DNA of 6,428 bases from Actinomycetota bacterium (GCA_005777415.1 SXMI01000152.1:1-6428), one strand, 5' to 3'. Positions 1 through 6,428 are shown, numbered from the stretch's first letter. The notes: generated by a model not told the origin, from the sequence alone. Made by a program: numbers and translations.

Positions 1-25
1 GGGGTCGGACGACGGTCTGGGTCAC
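1..25 (-). CDS. Probable start of the next dcw gene, expected ftsQ (partial)
   Basis: A GTG at 25-23 overlaps the murB stop codon as GTGA, exactly as at the murC/murB, ftsW/murG and murD/ftsW junctions, and opens a frame reading MTQTVVRP up to the window edge. A GGGGGA lies three bases upstream. Eight residues are too few to identify the protein. In dcw clusters with a murC-murB pair, the next gene is commonly ftsQ/divIB, whose product begins with a short variable cytoplasmic tail; that would fit but is inference. Confidence 0.4.
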
Positions 26-999
26 CCGTCCCCCGATCCGATGGCCCGGTCGAGCGCCCGGTCGAAGTCGGGGAACCCCACGAGGCAGGTCTCGGGGTGG
101 AGCCGGACCCCGGTCGCCTCCAGCACCCGGGCGGCGACGGCCACCATCAGGTCGAAGACGTCGTCCGCCGAACCGGACGGGTCGGCCTGGAAGAAGTTGG
201 CGTGCTTCGGGGACACCTGGGCGGTGCCGGTGCGGTACCCCTTCAACCCGGCCTGCTCGATCAGGGCGCCGGCCGAGGAATCGGGCGGGTTCGTGAAGAC
301 CGACCCGGCGTTCTGACCACCGGGCTGGTGCTCACGGCGCCAGCGGACGATGTCGGCCAGCATCCGCTCGCCGTCCTCCGGGTCGCCGGCCCGCAGCTCC
401 AGGTCGGCGTGCACGACGACCTGGCCGGGACGGAGGCCCGAGGTCCGGTAGCCCAGGTCGAGGTCGTCGCGCTCCACCTCCTCATCCTCCCCGGTCGTCA
501 GGTCCACGACGCGGACCCGCGACAACGAGGCCGCCATGTCCGAGCCGTGGCCCCCGGCGTTCATCCGCACGGCGCCGCCGACCGATCCCGGGACGCCGAC
601 GGCCCACTCGAACCCACTCAGGCCGGCCGCCACCGTCCGGCGGGCCAACACGGGCAGGCTGACCGCGCCGCCGGCGCGCACCGTCGAGGTGCCGTCGTCG
701 CCGACCGGGGTGACGTCCACGCGCTCGAACTCCCCACCCAGCTGGACGGCCAGGCCGTCGAGTCCGCACTCGGCGACGAGCAGGTTGGACCCTCGTCCGA
801 CCACGAGGACCGGGACCTCCCGGCCGGTGGCGACCTGCCGGGCCACGGCCGCCGCCACCGCCGCCAGCTCGTCGGCATCGAGCACCTCGGCGAACCATCG
901 GGACGCACCACCCACCCGGTAGGTCGTGAGCGGACCGAGAGGGTGGTCGTGGCGGAGCCGGTCGCCGAGGAATCCCAGGTCGTCGTCGAGCCCGCTCAC
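22..999 (-). CDS. murB: UDP-N-acetylenolpyruvoylglucosamine reductase MurB
   Basis: MurB is the cytoplasmic FAD enzyme that reduces UDP-GlcNAc-enolpyruvate with NADPH to UDP-MurNAc, the substrate of MurC encoded just upstream. The 325-residue protein has the FAD-binding fold: TTYRVGG (25-31), VGRGSNLLV (67-75) and GVPGSVGGAVRMNAGGHG (135-152). The substrate domain contains DLGYRTS (181-187) with the conserved Tyr-Arg, NAGSVFTNP (230-238) with the proton-donor Ser233, IEQAGLKGYRTG (247-258), VSPKHANFF (262-270) and a C-terminal HPE (301-303) supplying the catalytic Glu. The AGLKG...SPKHANF pattern and the length fit the type II (Gram-positive-like) form. The GTG start at 999 overlaps the murC stop, has a good GGGAG site, and has a stop codon two codons upstream in frame. 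The last 20 or so residues after VGFPDF are a variable tail. Its stop seems to overlap the start of the next gene. Confidence 0.97.
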   Translation of the reverse strand: MSGLDDDLGFLGDRLRHDHPLGPLTTYRVGGASRWFAEVLDADELAAVAAAVARQVATGREVPVLVVGRGSNLLVAECGLDGLAVQLGGEFERVDVTPVGDDGTSTVRAGGAVSLPVLARRTVAAGLSGFEWAVGVPGSVGGAVRMNAGGHGSDMAASLSRVRVVDLTTGEDEEVERDDLDLGYRTSGLRPGQVVVHADLELRAGDPEDGERMLADIVRWRREHQPGGQNAGSVFTNPPDSSAGALIEQAGLKGYRTGTAQVSPKHANFFQADPSGSADDVFDLMVAVAARVLEATGVRLHPETCLVGFPDFDRALDRAIGSGDG

Positions 1000-2387
1000 C
1001 GCTCACGCTCCCGGAGGCCCGCCAGCACCCGCGGACCGACGGTCGTCACGTCCCCGGCGCCGATCGTCACGAGCACGTCGCCCGCACGGAGCTCGTCGAG
1101 CAGGTACTCCACCACCTCATCGAGCGTGGGCCGCCACACCAGCGGGGACCGTCGTCCGGTCCCGGCGACGGCCTCGAGGAGCAGTTCCCCGCTCACCCCG
1201 GGGCGGGGCGCCTCGCCCGCCGGGTAGAGGTCGCAGAGCACCAGGACGTCGGCGTCGCCGAAGGCGCGGCCGAACTCGTGCCAGTGCCGCTCGGTGCGCG
1301 AGTAGCGGTGCGGCTGGAACACGGCGACGACGCGCTGCCAGTCACCGCTCCGACAGGCCGCGAGCACGGCCTCGACCTCGGTCGGCAGGTGGGCGTAGTC
1401 GTCGACGACCGTGACGCCCGCAGCCGTGCCGATGACCTCGAAGCGTCGATCCACCCCGGCGAAGTCGGCGAGGGCGGCGGCCGCGGCCGACAGGTCGGCA
1501 CCCAGCTCGGCACACAGCGCCAGCGCGCCGGCGGCGTTGCGGGCGTTGTGGAGCCCGGGCAGGGGGACCTCCACCGGCACGGCCCCGCCAGCGCCCGAGT
1601 CCAACCGGAACCGCACCCCCCACGACGACAGCACCGGACCGTCGATCCGGTGGTCGGCATCGGCCGCCGTGCCGTAGGTGCGGGCACCGACCAGCCCGCC
1701 CAGCCGCCGGGCCGTCGGGTCGTCGGCACAGACGAGTCGTGGCCCGTCGGTACCGGTCAGGAACTCCAGGAAACCGGCTTCCAGCGCCTCCATCGACCCC
1801 CAGTACTCCAGGTGGTCGGCCTCGACGTTGGTGACCAGGGACGCCGTCCGGGGGCCGACCAGGAACGTCCCGTCGCTCTCGTCGGCCTCGAGGACCAGGG
1901 ACCGACCCGAGCGGATCCCGGAGGCGGCACCCAAGGACGCCACCGGCGCCCCGATCAGGAACGACGGGTCCCGACCGGCACCCCGCAGGGCCACGGTCGT
2001 GAGCGCCGCCGTGGTGGTCTTGCCGTGGGTCCCGGCGATGGAGACGAACGGGTGTCGCTCCCCGATCGCCGGCAGCAGGTCGAGTCGGCGCAGGACGGGG
2101 ATCCCCGCCGACCGGGCGGCGACCACCTCGGGATTGTCCGTCGGAACCGCCGTCGAGGCCAGCACGTAGTCGACGCCTGCGACCAGGGCGGCGTCGTGGC
2201 CGATGGTGACCTCGACGCCGGCGGCGCGCACTGCGGGGACCGCGTCGGTCGACCGCCAGTCGCTCCCGCTCACGCGGTGGCCGTCCTCGGCCAGCAGAAC
2301 CGCACAGGCGCTCATGCCCGGACCACCGACACCGACGACGTGGATCCTCCTCGGGCGCGTCAGGTCGACGCGGACCTCAGCGGACAT
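996..2387 (-). CDS. murC: UDP-N-acetylmuramate--L-alanine ligase MurC
   Basis: MurC is the cytoplasmic ATP-dependent ligase that adds L-Ala to UDP-MurNAc, the first step of stem-peptide synthesis. The 463-residue protein begins with the Rossmann motif GVGGPGMS (19-26). The central domain carries P-loop GTHGKTTT (119-126), EADESDGTF (167-175) and NVEADHLEYW (187-196). Linking and C-terminal motifs are LPGLHNARNAAGA (276-288), DRRFEVIG (313-320), DDYAHLPTE (329-337), FQPHRYSRT (357-365), DLYPAGEAP (386-394) and TIGAGDV (441-447). GTHGKT rather than GTNGKT fits MurC, as does the DESDGTF motif. The ATG at 2387 is chosen because the first Rossmann strand follows at residue 15 and the codons just before it (Trp-Trp-Trp-Asn) offer no start. 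It begins 11 bp before the end of murG, so the ribosome must step back to reinitiate. The DYAHHPTE seen in most relatives reads DYAHLPTE. The stop overlaps the murB start as GTGA. Confidence 0.97.
   Translation of the reverse strand: MSAEVRVDLTRPRRIHVVGVGGPGMSACAVLLAEDGHRVSGSDWRSTDAVPAVRAAGVEVTIGHDAALVAGVDYVLASTAVPTDNPEVVAARSAGIPVLRRLDLLPAIGERHPFVSIAGTHGKTTTAALTTVALRGAGRDPSFLIGAPVASLGAASGIRSGRSLVLEADESDGTFLVGPRTASLVTNVEADHLEYWGSMEALEAGFLEFLTGTDGPRLVCADDPTARRLGGLVGARTYGTAADADHRIDGPVLSSWGVRFRLDSGAGGAVPVEVPLPGLHNARNAAGALALCAELGADLSAAAAALADFAGVDRRFEVIGTAAGVTVVDDYAHLPTEVEAVLAACRSGDWQRVVAVFQPHRYSRTERHWHEFGRAFGDADVLVLCDLYPAGEAPRPGVSGELLLEAVAGTGRRSPLVWRPTLDEVVEYLLDELRAGDVLVTIGAGDVTTVGPRVLAGLRERER
1008..1012 (-). 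promoter_or_regulatory. Ribosome binding site of murB (GGGAG)
   Basis: GGGAG on the minus strand sits eight bases before the murB GTG at 999, inside the end of murC. An in-frame TGA at 1005-1003 lies between it and the start, so the GTG at 999 is the earliest possible start in the murB frame. This is the best-spaced ribosome site in the window. Confidence 0.6.
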
Positions 2388-3525
2388 GTTCCACCACCAA
2401 CGCGGCGACCGCCTCGGCCGCCGCGGGACGACCGAGCGATCGGGCCGCGTCCGCCCGGCGCCCGAGCGACCCCTCGTCCAACCAGCGCTCGACGGTCCCC
2501 ACGACGACCCCGGCGCTGATCGCCTCGTCGTCGACCAGCTCGGCTGCCCCCGCCGCCACGAGCGCCGCCGCGTTGGCCCGCTGGTGGTCCCGCGTGGCGA
2601 TGGGGAGCGGGACGAGGAGCGCCGGCACGCCGACGACGGCCAGCTCGGCCACCGTCGTGCCACCCGCCCGGCACACCGCCACGTCGGCGGCGGCGAGGAC
2701 GGTCTCCATGTGGTCCTCGTAGGTCACCGCCCGGTACCAGAGGCCGTCGTGGCGATCGTGGTCACCGGCCGCCGACCGTTCGCTGCGCTGGCGGGCCCCC
2801 GGTGGGACCTCGCTCGAGTCACGGGCGCCGACGACGTGGTAGACGGCCAGGTCGCTCCGCTCGGACCACTCCTCGATCGCACCCCAGACCGCCCGGTTGA
2901 TCGAGCGGGCGCCGAGTGAGCCGGCGACGACCACCACCAGGGTCCGTCCCGCCGGGACCCCCAGCGCGCGGCGGGCGCCCGGGCGGTCGCGGTCCTCGGC
3001 GACGGCCAGGATCTCGGCCCGGACCGGGTTCCCGGTGACCACGGCCCGGGGCAGGTCGGTGTCCTCGAAGGCCACGGCGCAGGCTGCGGCCCAGCGGGCC
3101 ACGAGCCGGTTGGCGGCCCCGGCCCGGGCGTTCTGCTCCGCCACCACGACCGGCACCCGCCACAGCACGGCGGACAGGGCCGTGGCGAGACTGGCGAATC
3201 CTCCGACGGTCAGCACGACCCGGGGGCGAAACCGGCGGACCAGCACGATCGCCTGTGCGAACGCCCGCAGCAGACCCCAGGCCGCCGCGACGTTGTCCCA
3301 GGTCAGTCGCCGCTGGATGCCCCGACCCGGCAGCAGGGTGATCCGGAAACCCGCCGCCGGGACGAGCGTCGCCTCCAGGCCGCGGGTCGCGCCCACGAAC
3401 TCGATCCCCTCGGCGGGGACCCCGCTGTCCACCAGCGCCCGGGCCACCGCCAGGCCGGGCAGGACGTGTCCGGCGGTGCCTCCCCCGGCGACGAGTGCGA
3501 CGGGGCGGCGCGGGGAGGTGCTCAC
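2377..3525 (-). CDS. murG: UDP-GlcNAc:lipid I GlcNAc transferase MurG
   Basis: MurG is the membrane-associated GT-B glycosyltransferase that adds GlcNAc to lipid I to make lipid II on the inner face of the membrane. The 382-residue protein has the N-terminal acceptor domain with the glycine loop GGGTAGH (14-20), LTVGGFAS (105-112), AEQN (129-132) and TGNPVR (164-169). The C-terminal UDP-GlcNAc domain has AGSLGARSIN (201-210), CRAGGTTVAEL (285-295) and RDHQRANA (312-319), where Glu294 matches the residue that contacts the nucleotide sugar in family structures. The frame remains open far upstream through ftsW and murD, but that is a shadow: the true start is the GTG at 3525, nine codons before the first glycine loop, overlapping the ftsW stop as GTGA. 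An AAGGA lies just upstream. A hydrophilic segment at about 236-262 appears longer than in typical MurG. The 3' end overlaps murC by 11 bp. Confidence 0.96.
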   Translation of the reverse strand: MSTSPRRPVALVAGGGTAGHVLPGLAVARALVDSGVPAEGIEFVGATRGLEATLVPAAGFRITLLPGRGIQRRLTWDNVAAAWGLLRAFAQAIVLVRRFRPRVVLTVGGFASLATALSAVLWRVPVVVAEQNARAGAANRLVARWAAACAVAFEDTDLPRAVVTGNPVRAEILAVAEDRDRPGARRALGVPAGRTLVVVVAGSLGARSINRAVWGAIEEWSERSDLAVYHVVGARDSSEVPPGARQRSERSAAGDHDRHDGLWYRAVTYEDHMETVLAAADVAVCRAGGTTVAELAVVGVPALLVPLPIATRDHQRANAAALVAAGAAELVDDEAISAGVVVGTVERWLDEGSLGRRADAARSLGRPAAAEAVAALVVEHVR

Positions 3526-4691
3526 CGGTCCTTGGCGACGGCCACCAGGACACCGGCGGCCACGAGCGACAGCACGATCGACGACCCCCCGTAGGAGACG
3601 AAGGGCAGCGTGATCCCCTTGGTCGGGAAGAGCCCGATGGTCACGCCCAGGTTGATGAACGACTGGACGCCGAGCCAGACCGTGAGCCCGATCGCCAGCA
3701 GCTGTGCGTAGCGGGTGGACGCCCGACGAGCGATCGCCAGGCCCGACACGACCACCGTGGCCACCAGACCCACCACCACCAACGTGCCGACGAGCCCGTA
3801 CTCCTCGCCCACCACGGAGACCACGAAGTCGGTGTGGGCCTCGGGCAGGTAGCCCCACTTGCCCCGGGACGAGCCGGGGCCCAGGCCGAACAGCCCGCCC
3901 GTGGCGAGGCCGATCTGCGACTGGACCAGCTGGTAGCCGGCGCCGTCGGCGTAGGCCTCGGGGTTCAGGAAGGCCGCGAGGCGGGCGGCTCGGAACCCCT
4001 CGAAGTAGCGGACGACGACGAACGCACCGGCCACCAGCGCCGCGGCGATCGCACCGATGGATCGCAGCGGCGCTCCGGCGGCCCAGAGCACGGCGATGAG
4101 CACGACCCCGAGGAGCACCGTCGTCCCCAGGTCGTCGCCGGCGAACACCAGGGCCGCCAGACCACCGGCGATCCCGAGGGGCAGCCGCAGGCCCCGCCAG
4201 GTGCCGAGATCCCGGCCGGTGTCGGCGAGGACGGCGGCGAGGCAGAGCACGAGGGCCAGCTTCGCGACCTCGGACGGCTGGAACTGGAGGCCCTCGGTGC
4301 CCAGCCAGCGCGTGGACCCGTTCCGACGGACGACCCCCGGGAGCAGTTCGCCGCCGAGACGTCGGGCGACCTCGCCGGCCGCCACGTAGCCGAGCAGGAC
4401 CACGGCGGCGGCGGACACCGGGATGGTCAACCGCTCCCGCCACACGCGCAGCGGGATCCGGGCCGCCACCACGGCACCGACCCCGCCGACGAGGAGCCAG
4501 AAGACCTGGCGCACCACGAAGTACCACGCCGAGCCGGTCGTCTCGACGGCGAGGACCTGGGACGCCGAGTAGACGGTGAGGACCCCGACGCAGCACAGCA
4601 GCAGCACGGCGACCACCAGGACGCGCTCGGGCGACCCGGGGACGGCCACCCGGGCCACCGGCGGCGTTCGACGCGTGCGCGCGGCCGTCAC
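3522..4691 (-). CDS. ftsW: Septal peptidoglycan glycosyltransferase FtsW (SEDS family)
   Basis: FtsW is the polytopic membrane SEDS protein that polymerises lipid II at the division site together with a class B penicillin-binding protein. The 389-residue product has a short basic cytoplasmic N-terminus (1-22) and then many hydrophobic segments, the first at about 24-44 ending in VYSAS, typical of the family. SEDS motifs are intact: RWL followed by QFQPSEVAKL (128-145), DLGTT (187-191), YQLVQSQIGLATGG (253-266), LPEAHTDFVVSVVGEEYG (282-299) and FPTKGITLPFVSYGGSS (355-371). Asp288 in AHTDF matches the catalytic Asp of SEDS polymerases. The usual PDLGTT reads DDLGTT. The dcw position between murD and murG favours FtsW over RodA. 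The GTG start at 4691 forms GTGA with the murD stop, and its own stop overlaps the murG start the same way. Only a weak G-rich ribosome site is visible. Confidence 0.95.
   Translation of the reverse strand: MTAARTRRTPPVARVAVPGSPERVLVVAVLLLCCVGVLTVYSASQVLAVETTGSAWYFVVRQVFWLLVGGVGAVVAARIPLRVWRERLTIPVSAAAVVLLGYVAAGEVARRLGGELLPGVVRRNGSTRWLGTEGLQFQPSEVAKLALVLCLAAVLADTGRDLGTWRGLRLPLGIAGGLAALVFAGDDLGTTVLLGVVLIAVLWAAGAPLRSIGAIAAALVAGAFVVVRYFEGFRAARLAAFLNPEAYADGAGYQLVQSQIGLATGGLFGLGPGSSRGKWGYLPEAHTDFVVSVVGEEYGLVGTLVVVGLVATVVVSGLAIARRASTRYAQLLAIGLTVWLGVQSFINLGVTIGLFPTKGITLPFVSYGGSSIVLSLVAAGVLVAVAKDR
3529..3533 (-). promoter_or_regulatory. Ribosome binding site of murG (AAGGA)
   Basis: AAGGA on the minus strand lies three bases before the murG GTG and is embedded in the last ftsW codons (Lys-Asp). 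The core matches anti-Shine-Dalgarno, but the spacing is tighter than usual, so initiation probably also relies on coupling to ftsW termination. Confidence 0.5.
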
Positions 4692-6091
4692 GCCGACGCC
4701 GCCCGGTCGAGCCCCCGGACCAAGGAGGCGAAGTCCCGGCCGCGCTCGGCGTACGAGCCGTACCAGTCGAAGGACGCACAGGCCGGGGAGAGCAGCACCG
4801 TGTCACCCGGGCGGGCCAGTGACCGGGCGTGCTCGACCGCCTCGGCCATGCTCGACGCCACCGCCGACGGACGATCGGGGAACGCGGCCACCACGTCGGG
4901 CCCCGACTCGCCGATGCCGACGACCGCACGGACCCTCGGCCCGGCGGCGGCCAGCGCCGAGAGGTCCAGGCCCTTGTTGCGACCTCCTGCGACCAGCACG
5001 ACGGCGTCGAACCCGGCGACCGCCGCCAGGGTGGCGTGCGGGGCGGTCGACTTGGAGTCGTCGACCCAGCGGACCCCGTCGATCTCGGCGACGAACTCGA
5101 CCCGGTGCGGCGGCGCCGGGGTGGCGCCGAGGGCCCGTCGGACGCCGTCGACGGTGGCACCGGCGGCCAGCGCCGCCGCCGCCGCCGCCAGGGAGTTCGT
5201 GAGGTCGTGGGGCAGCGTCCGGGGGAGGTCGTCGACTTCGCCCAGATCGACCGCGTCCAGATCGACCGCGCCCGGATCGACCGGGTGGCTGGACGCACGG
5301 ATCACGAGCCGGCCGTCGGCCACGGTCGCGACCTCGTCGACCGGCCGGGTCACGCCGCGCTCGTCGAGCGTGACCGCCACGACGCGCACGCCGTCGGGCA
5401 CGGGCGCCGCCGCCACCACGGGGTCGTCGAGCACCAGCACCGCGGTGTCGCCGGGGCCCAGGTCGTCGAGGATCCGCTGCTTGGCGCGGCGGTACGAGTC
5501 CTCGTCCCCGTGGACGTCGAGGTGGTCGGGCGCCAGGTTCAACCACACCGCCACGGCGGGGGTGAACCTCCGGCTGTGGGCGAGCCGGAACGACGAGGCC
5601 TCGACGACGAACCAGTCGGGCGCCGGGTCGTCGATCGCGGCGACCAGCGGGACCTCGAGGTTCCCGACGGCGGCCGCAGGGATGCCCGAGGCCTCGAGCA
5701 TGGCAACCACCAACAGGGTCACGGTCGTCTTGCCGTTCGTCCCGGTCACCGCAACGAGGGGCCGGTCGTCCCAGGCGGCGGCGAGATCGAACTCGGAACA
5801 GACCGTCACCCCGTGCGCCCGAGCCAGTCCGAGCGCCCGGTGCGTCTCACCCAGGCCCGGTGCGGGCAGCAGCACGTCGACCTCGTCGAGGGCCCGGACG
5901 AGGTCGTCGTCGTCCGGGGCCACGATCAGGTCGACGCCGAGTTCCGAGGCCAGTTCGACCGCAGTGTCGTCGGGGCGGTCGTCGACGAGCGTGACGCCCA
6001 GGCCCCGGCGGAGCAGCGCCCGGGCGGCGGCGGCGTTGGTCACGCCGACTCCGAACAGCAGGAAGCGCTCCCCCGGCAGCGGCCTGGTCAT
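4688..6091 (-). CDS. murD: UDP-N-acetylmuramoyl-L-alanine--D-glutamate ligase MurD
   Basis: MurD is the cytoplasmic ATP-dependent ligase that adds D-Glu to UDP-MurNAc-L-Ala. The protein is 467 residues, slightly longer than the 438 of the E. coli enzyme. It has the three Mur-ligase domains: an N-terminal Rossmann-like domain (about 8-105, GVGVTNAAAA), a central ATPase domain with P-loop GTNGKT (117-122), NLAPDH (185-190) and the likely carbamylated Lys204 in YRRAKQ, and a C-terminal domain with DDSKSTAPHAT (344-354), AGGRNKG (368-374) and SPACASFD (435-442). The reading frame stays open 26 codons further upstream, but the ATG at 6091 is chosen because it overlaps the mraY stop (ATGA) and puts the N-terminal domain at normal length; a G-rich stretch lies just upstream. 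A run of six GCG codons gives Ala302-307, in a helix that is Ala-rich in this family. A small in-frame tandem repeat lies at residues about 272-286. The stop overlaps the ftsW start. Confidence 0.97.
   Translation of the reverse strand: MTRPLPGERFLLFGVGVTNAAAARALLRRGLGVTLVDDRPDDTAVELASELGVDLIVAPDDDDLVRALDEVDVLLPAPGLGETHRALGLARAHGVTVCSEFDLAAAWDDRPLVAVTGTNGKTTVTLLVVAMLEASGIPAAAVGNLEVPLVAAIDDPAPDWFVVEASSFRLAHSRRFTPAVAVWLNLAPDHLDVHGDEDSYRRAKQRILDDLGPGDTAVLVLDDPVVAAAPVPDGVRVVAVTLDERGVTRPVDEVATVADGRLVIRASSHPVDPGAVDLDAVDLGEVDDLPRTLPHDLTNSLAAAAAALAAGATVDGVRRALGATPAPPHRVEFVAEIDGVRWVDDSKSTAPHATLAAVAGFDAVVLVAGGRNKGLDLSALAAAGPRVRAVVGIGESGPDVVAAFPDRPSAVASSMAEAVEHARSLARPGDTVLLSPACASFDWYGSYAERGRDFASLVRGLDRAASA
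5243..5287. repeat. Three-copy 15-bp tandem repeat inside murD
   Basis: On the + strand the units are cagatcgaccgcgtc, cagatcgaccgcgcc and cggatcgaccgggtg. The first two differ at one base and the third has diverged further. Because 15 is a multiple of 3, the repeat stays in frame and encodes DPGAV-DLDAV-DLGEV in MurD, between the central and C-terminal parts of the ligase. It probably arose by slippage and was tolerated in a linker; no functional role is evident. Confidence 0.8.
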
Positions 6092-6428
6092 CCGATGCCC
6101 CCGTTGCGGATGTACTCCCGGAAGAACAGCCCGAGCCCCACGACCGTGCAGGCGGCGGTCAGCATCCACAGCCGGATGATCACCGTCGGCTCGATCAGCT
6201 TCCGGTCGATGCCCCGGCTGCGTTCCTCCCGGGCCTCGAGGTCGTGGTGGATGGGGGCGTGGAACGGCCGCTTGCCGAAGAACCGGAACGACACCACGAG
6301 GCCGATCACCGAGAGGGTCTCGATGACGAACAGAGCCCCCAGGATCGGCAGCAGCATCACCGTCGACGAGCTGAGCGCCAGAACGGCCAGACCGGTGCCG
6401 ATGGCGAGCGAGCCGGTGTCACCCATGA
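6088..6428 (-). CDS. mraY: Phospho-MurNAc-pentapeptide transferase MraY, C-terminal part (5' end outside window)
   Basis: MraY is the integral membrane enzyme that transfers phospho-MurNAc-pentapeptide from UDP to undecaprenyl phosphate, giving lipid I. Only the last 112 residues plus a partial codon are in the window. The visible part opens with MGDTGSLAIG, the conserved GDTGS motif whose Asp belongs to the Mg2+/catalytic site. Hydrophobic segments follow at about residues 9-28, 29-48 and 84-102 of the fragment. VIETLSV (34-40) and APIHH (57-61) are family signatures. The ATG at 6426 is the motif Met inside the gene and not a start; the base pair beyond it fits the usual Phe. The usual APIHHHFE reads APIHHDLE here, and the loop before VIIRLW is longer than normal. 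Its stop codon overlaps the murD start as ATGA. Its place just before murD supports MraY over WecA-type relatives. Confidence 0.95.
   Translation of the reverse strand, partial: MGDTGSLAIGTGLAVLALSSSTVMLLPILGALFVIETLSVIGLVVSFRFFGKRPFHAPIHHDLEAREERSRGIDRKLIEPTVIIRLWMLTAACTVVGLGLFFREYIRNGGIG

Noticed and set aside
97..2519. Long + strand open frames (97-1227 and 1278-2519) antisense to murB and murC
   Set aside because: Their translations are His/Arg/Gly/Asp-rich composition shadows of the minus-strand genes, with no domains or credible start context.
5172..5189. Six-fold GCC run as a possible phase-variable repeat
   Set aside because: A trinucleotide run cannot shift the frame. It encodes Ala302-307 of MurD in a segment that is Ala-rich across the family, so codon bias explains it.
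3526..5298. Upstream extension of the murG frame by 591 codons, as if MurG were fused to a large N-terminal domain
   Set aside because: The extension runs out of frame through ftsW and murD and is Arg/Gly/Pro-rich without motifs. MurG homology starts right after the GTG at 3525, which overlaps the ftsW stop.
6092..6169. Alternative murD start 26 codons upstream at 6169
   Set aside because: It would place 78 bases of murD inside mraY, adds an Arg-rich leader absent from the family, and ignores the ATGA junction at 6088-6091.
3495..6179. Very long open frame (894 codons) on the + strand antisense to ftsW and murD
   Set aside because: It is opposite three genes with complete family motifs, has a low-complexity Arg/Ser/Thr/Pro-rich translation with no recognisable domain, and is expected from the rarity of stop codons in very GC-rich DNA.
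6424..6426. ATG at 6426 as a true start of a small membrane protein of 112 residues
   Set aside because: It is the Met within the internal MGDTGS motif of MraY, and the bases before it fit the conserved Phe; the gene is cut by the window edge.

Overview
The window is a stretch of a bacterial division and cell wall (dcw) cluster. Every gene lies on the minus strand, so transcription runs from position 6428 towards position 1. In that direction the order is mraY (3' end only), murD, ftsW, murG, murC, murB, and then what appear to be the first few codons of the next gene, probably ftsQ. All five complete genes keep the diagnostic motifs of their families, and none shows a frameshift or premature stop.

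The base composition is very high in G+C (over 70% by eye). Together with frequent GTG starts and Asp/Ala/Val/Arg-rich proteins, this points to an actinomycetote. murC, murB and the expected ftsQ sit next to each other; in many well-studied actinomycetes murB, and sometimes murC, lies elsewhere. That arrangement, plus small departures from consensus in MraY, MurC and MurG, makes a less-studied lineage such as Acidimicrobiia plausible. This placement is inference, not proof.

Layout: 6088-6428 mraY 3' end; 4688-6091 murD; 3522-4691 ftsW; 2377-3525 murG; 996-2387 murC; 22-999 murB; 1-25 probable start of ftsQ. There is no non-coding gap anywhere. Consecutive genes overlap by 4 bp (ATGA or GTGA), except murG/murC, which overlap by 11 bp. 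No internal promoter or terminator is visible, so the block looks like one translationally coupled operon segment.

The genes work together in lipid II synthesis and use. MurB and MurC complete UDP-MurNAc and add L-Ala, and MurD adds D-Glu. MraY moves the finished MurNAc-pentapeptide onto undecaprenyl phosphate to give lipid I. MurG adds GlcNAc to give lipid II, and FtsW polymerises lipid II at the division septum. The window holds core housekeeping genes. I found no mobile element, CRISPR array, RNA gene or novel system; the points worth a second look are modest deviations within known families.
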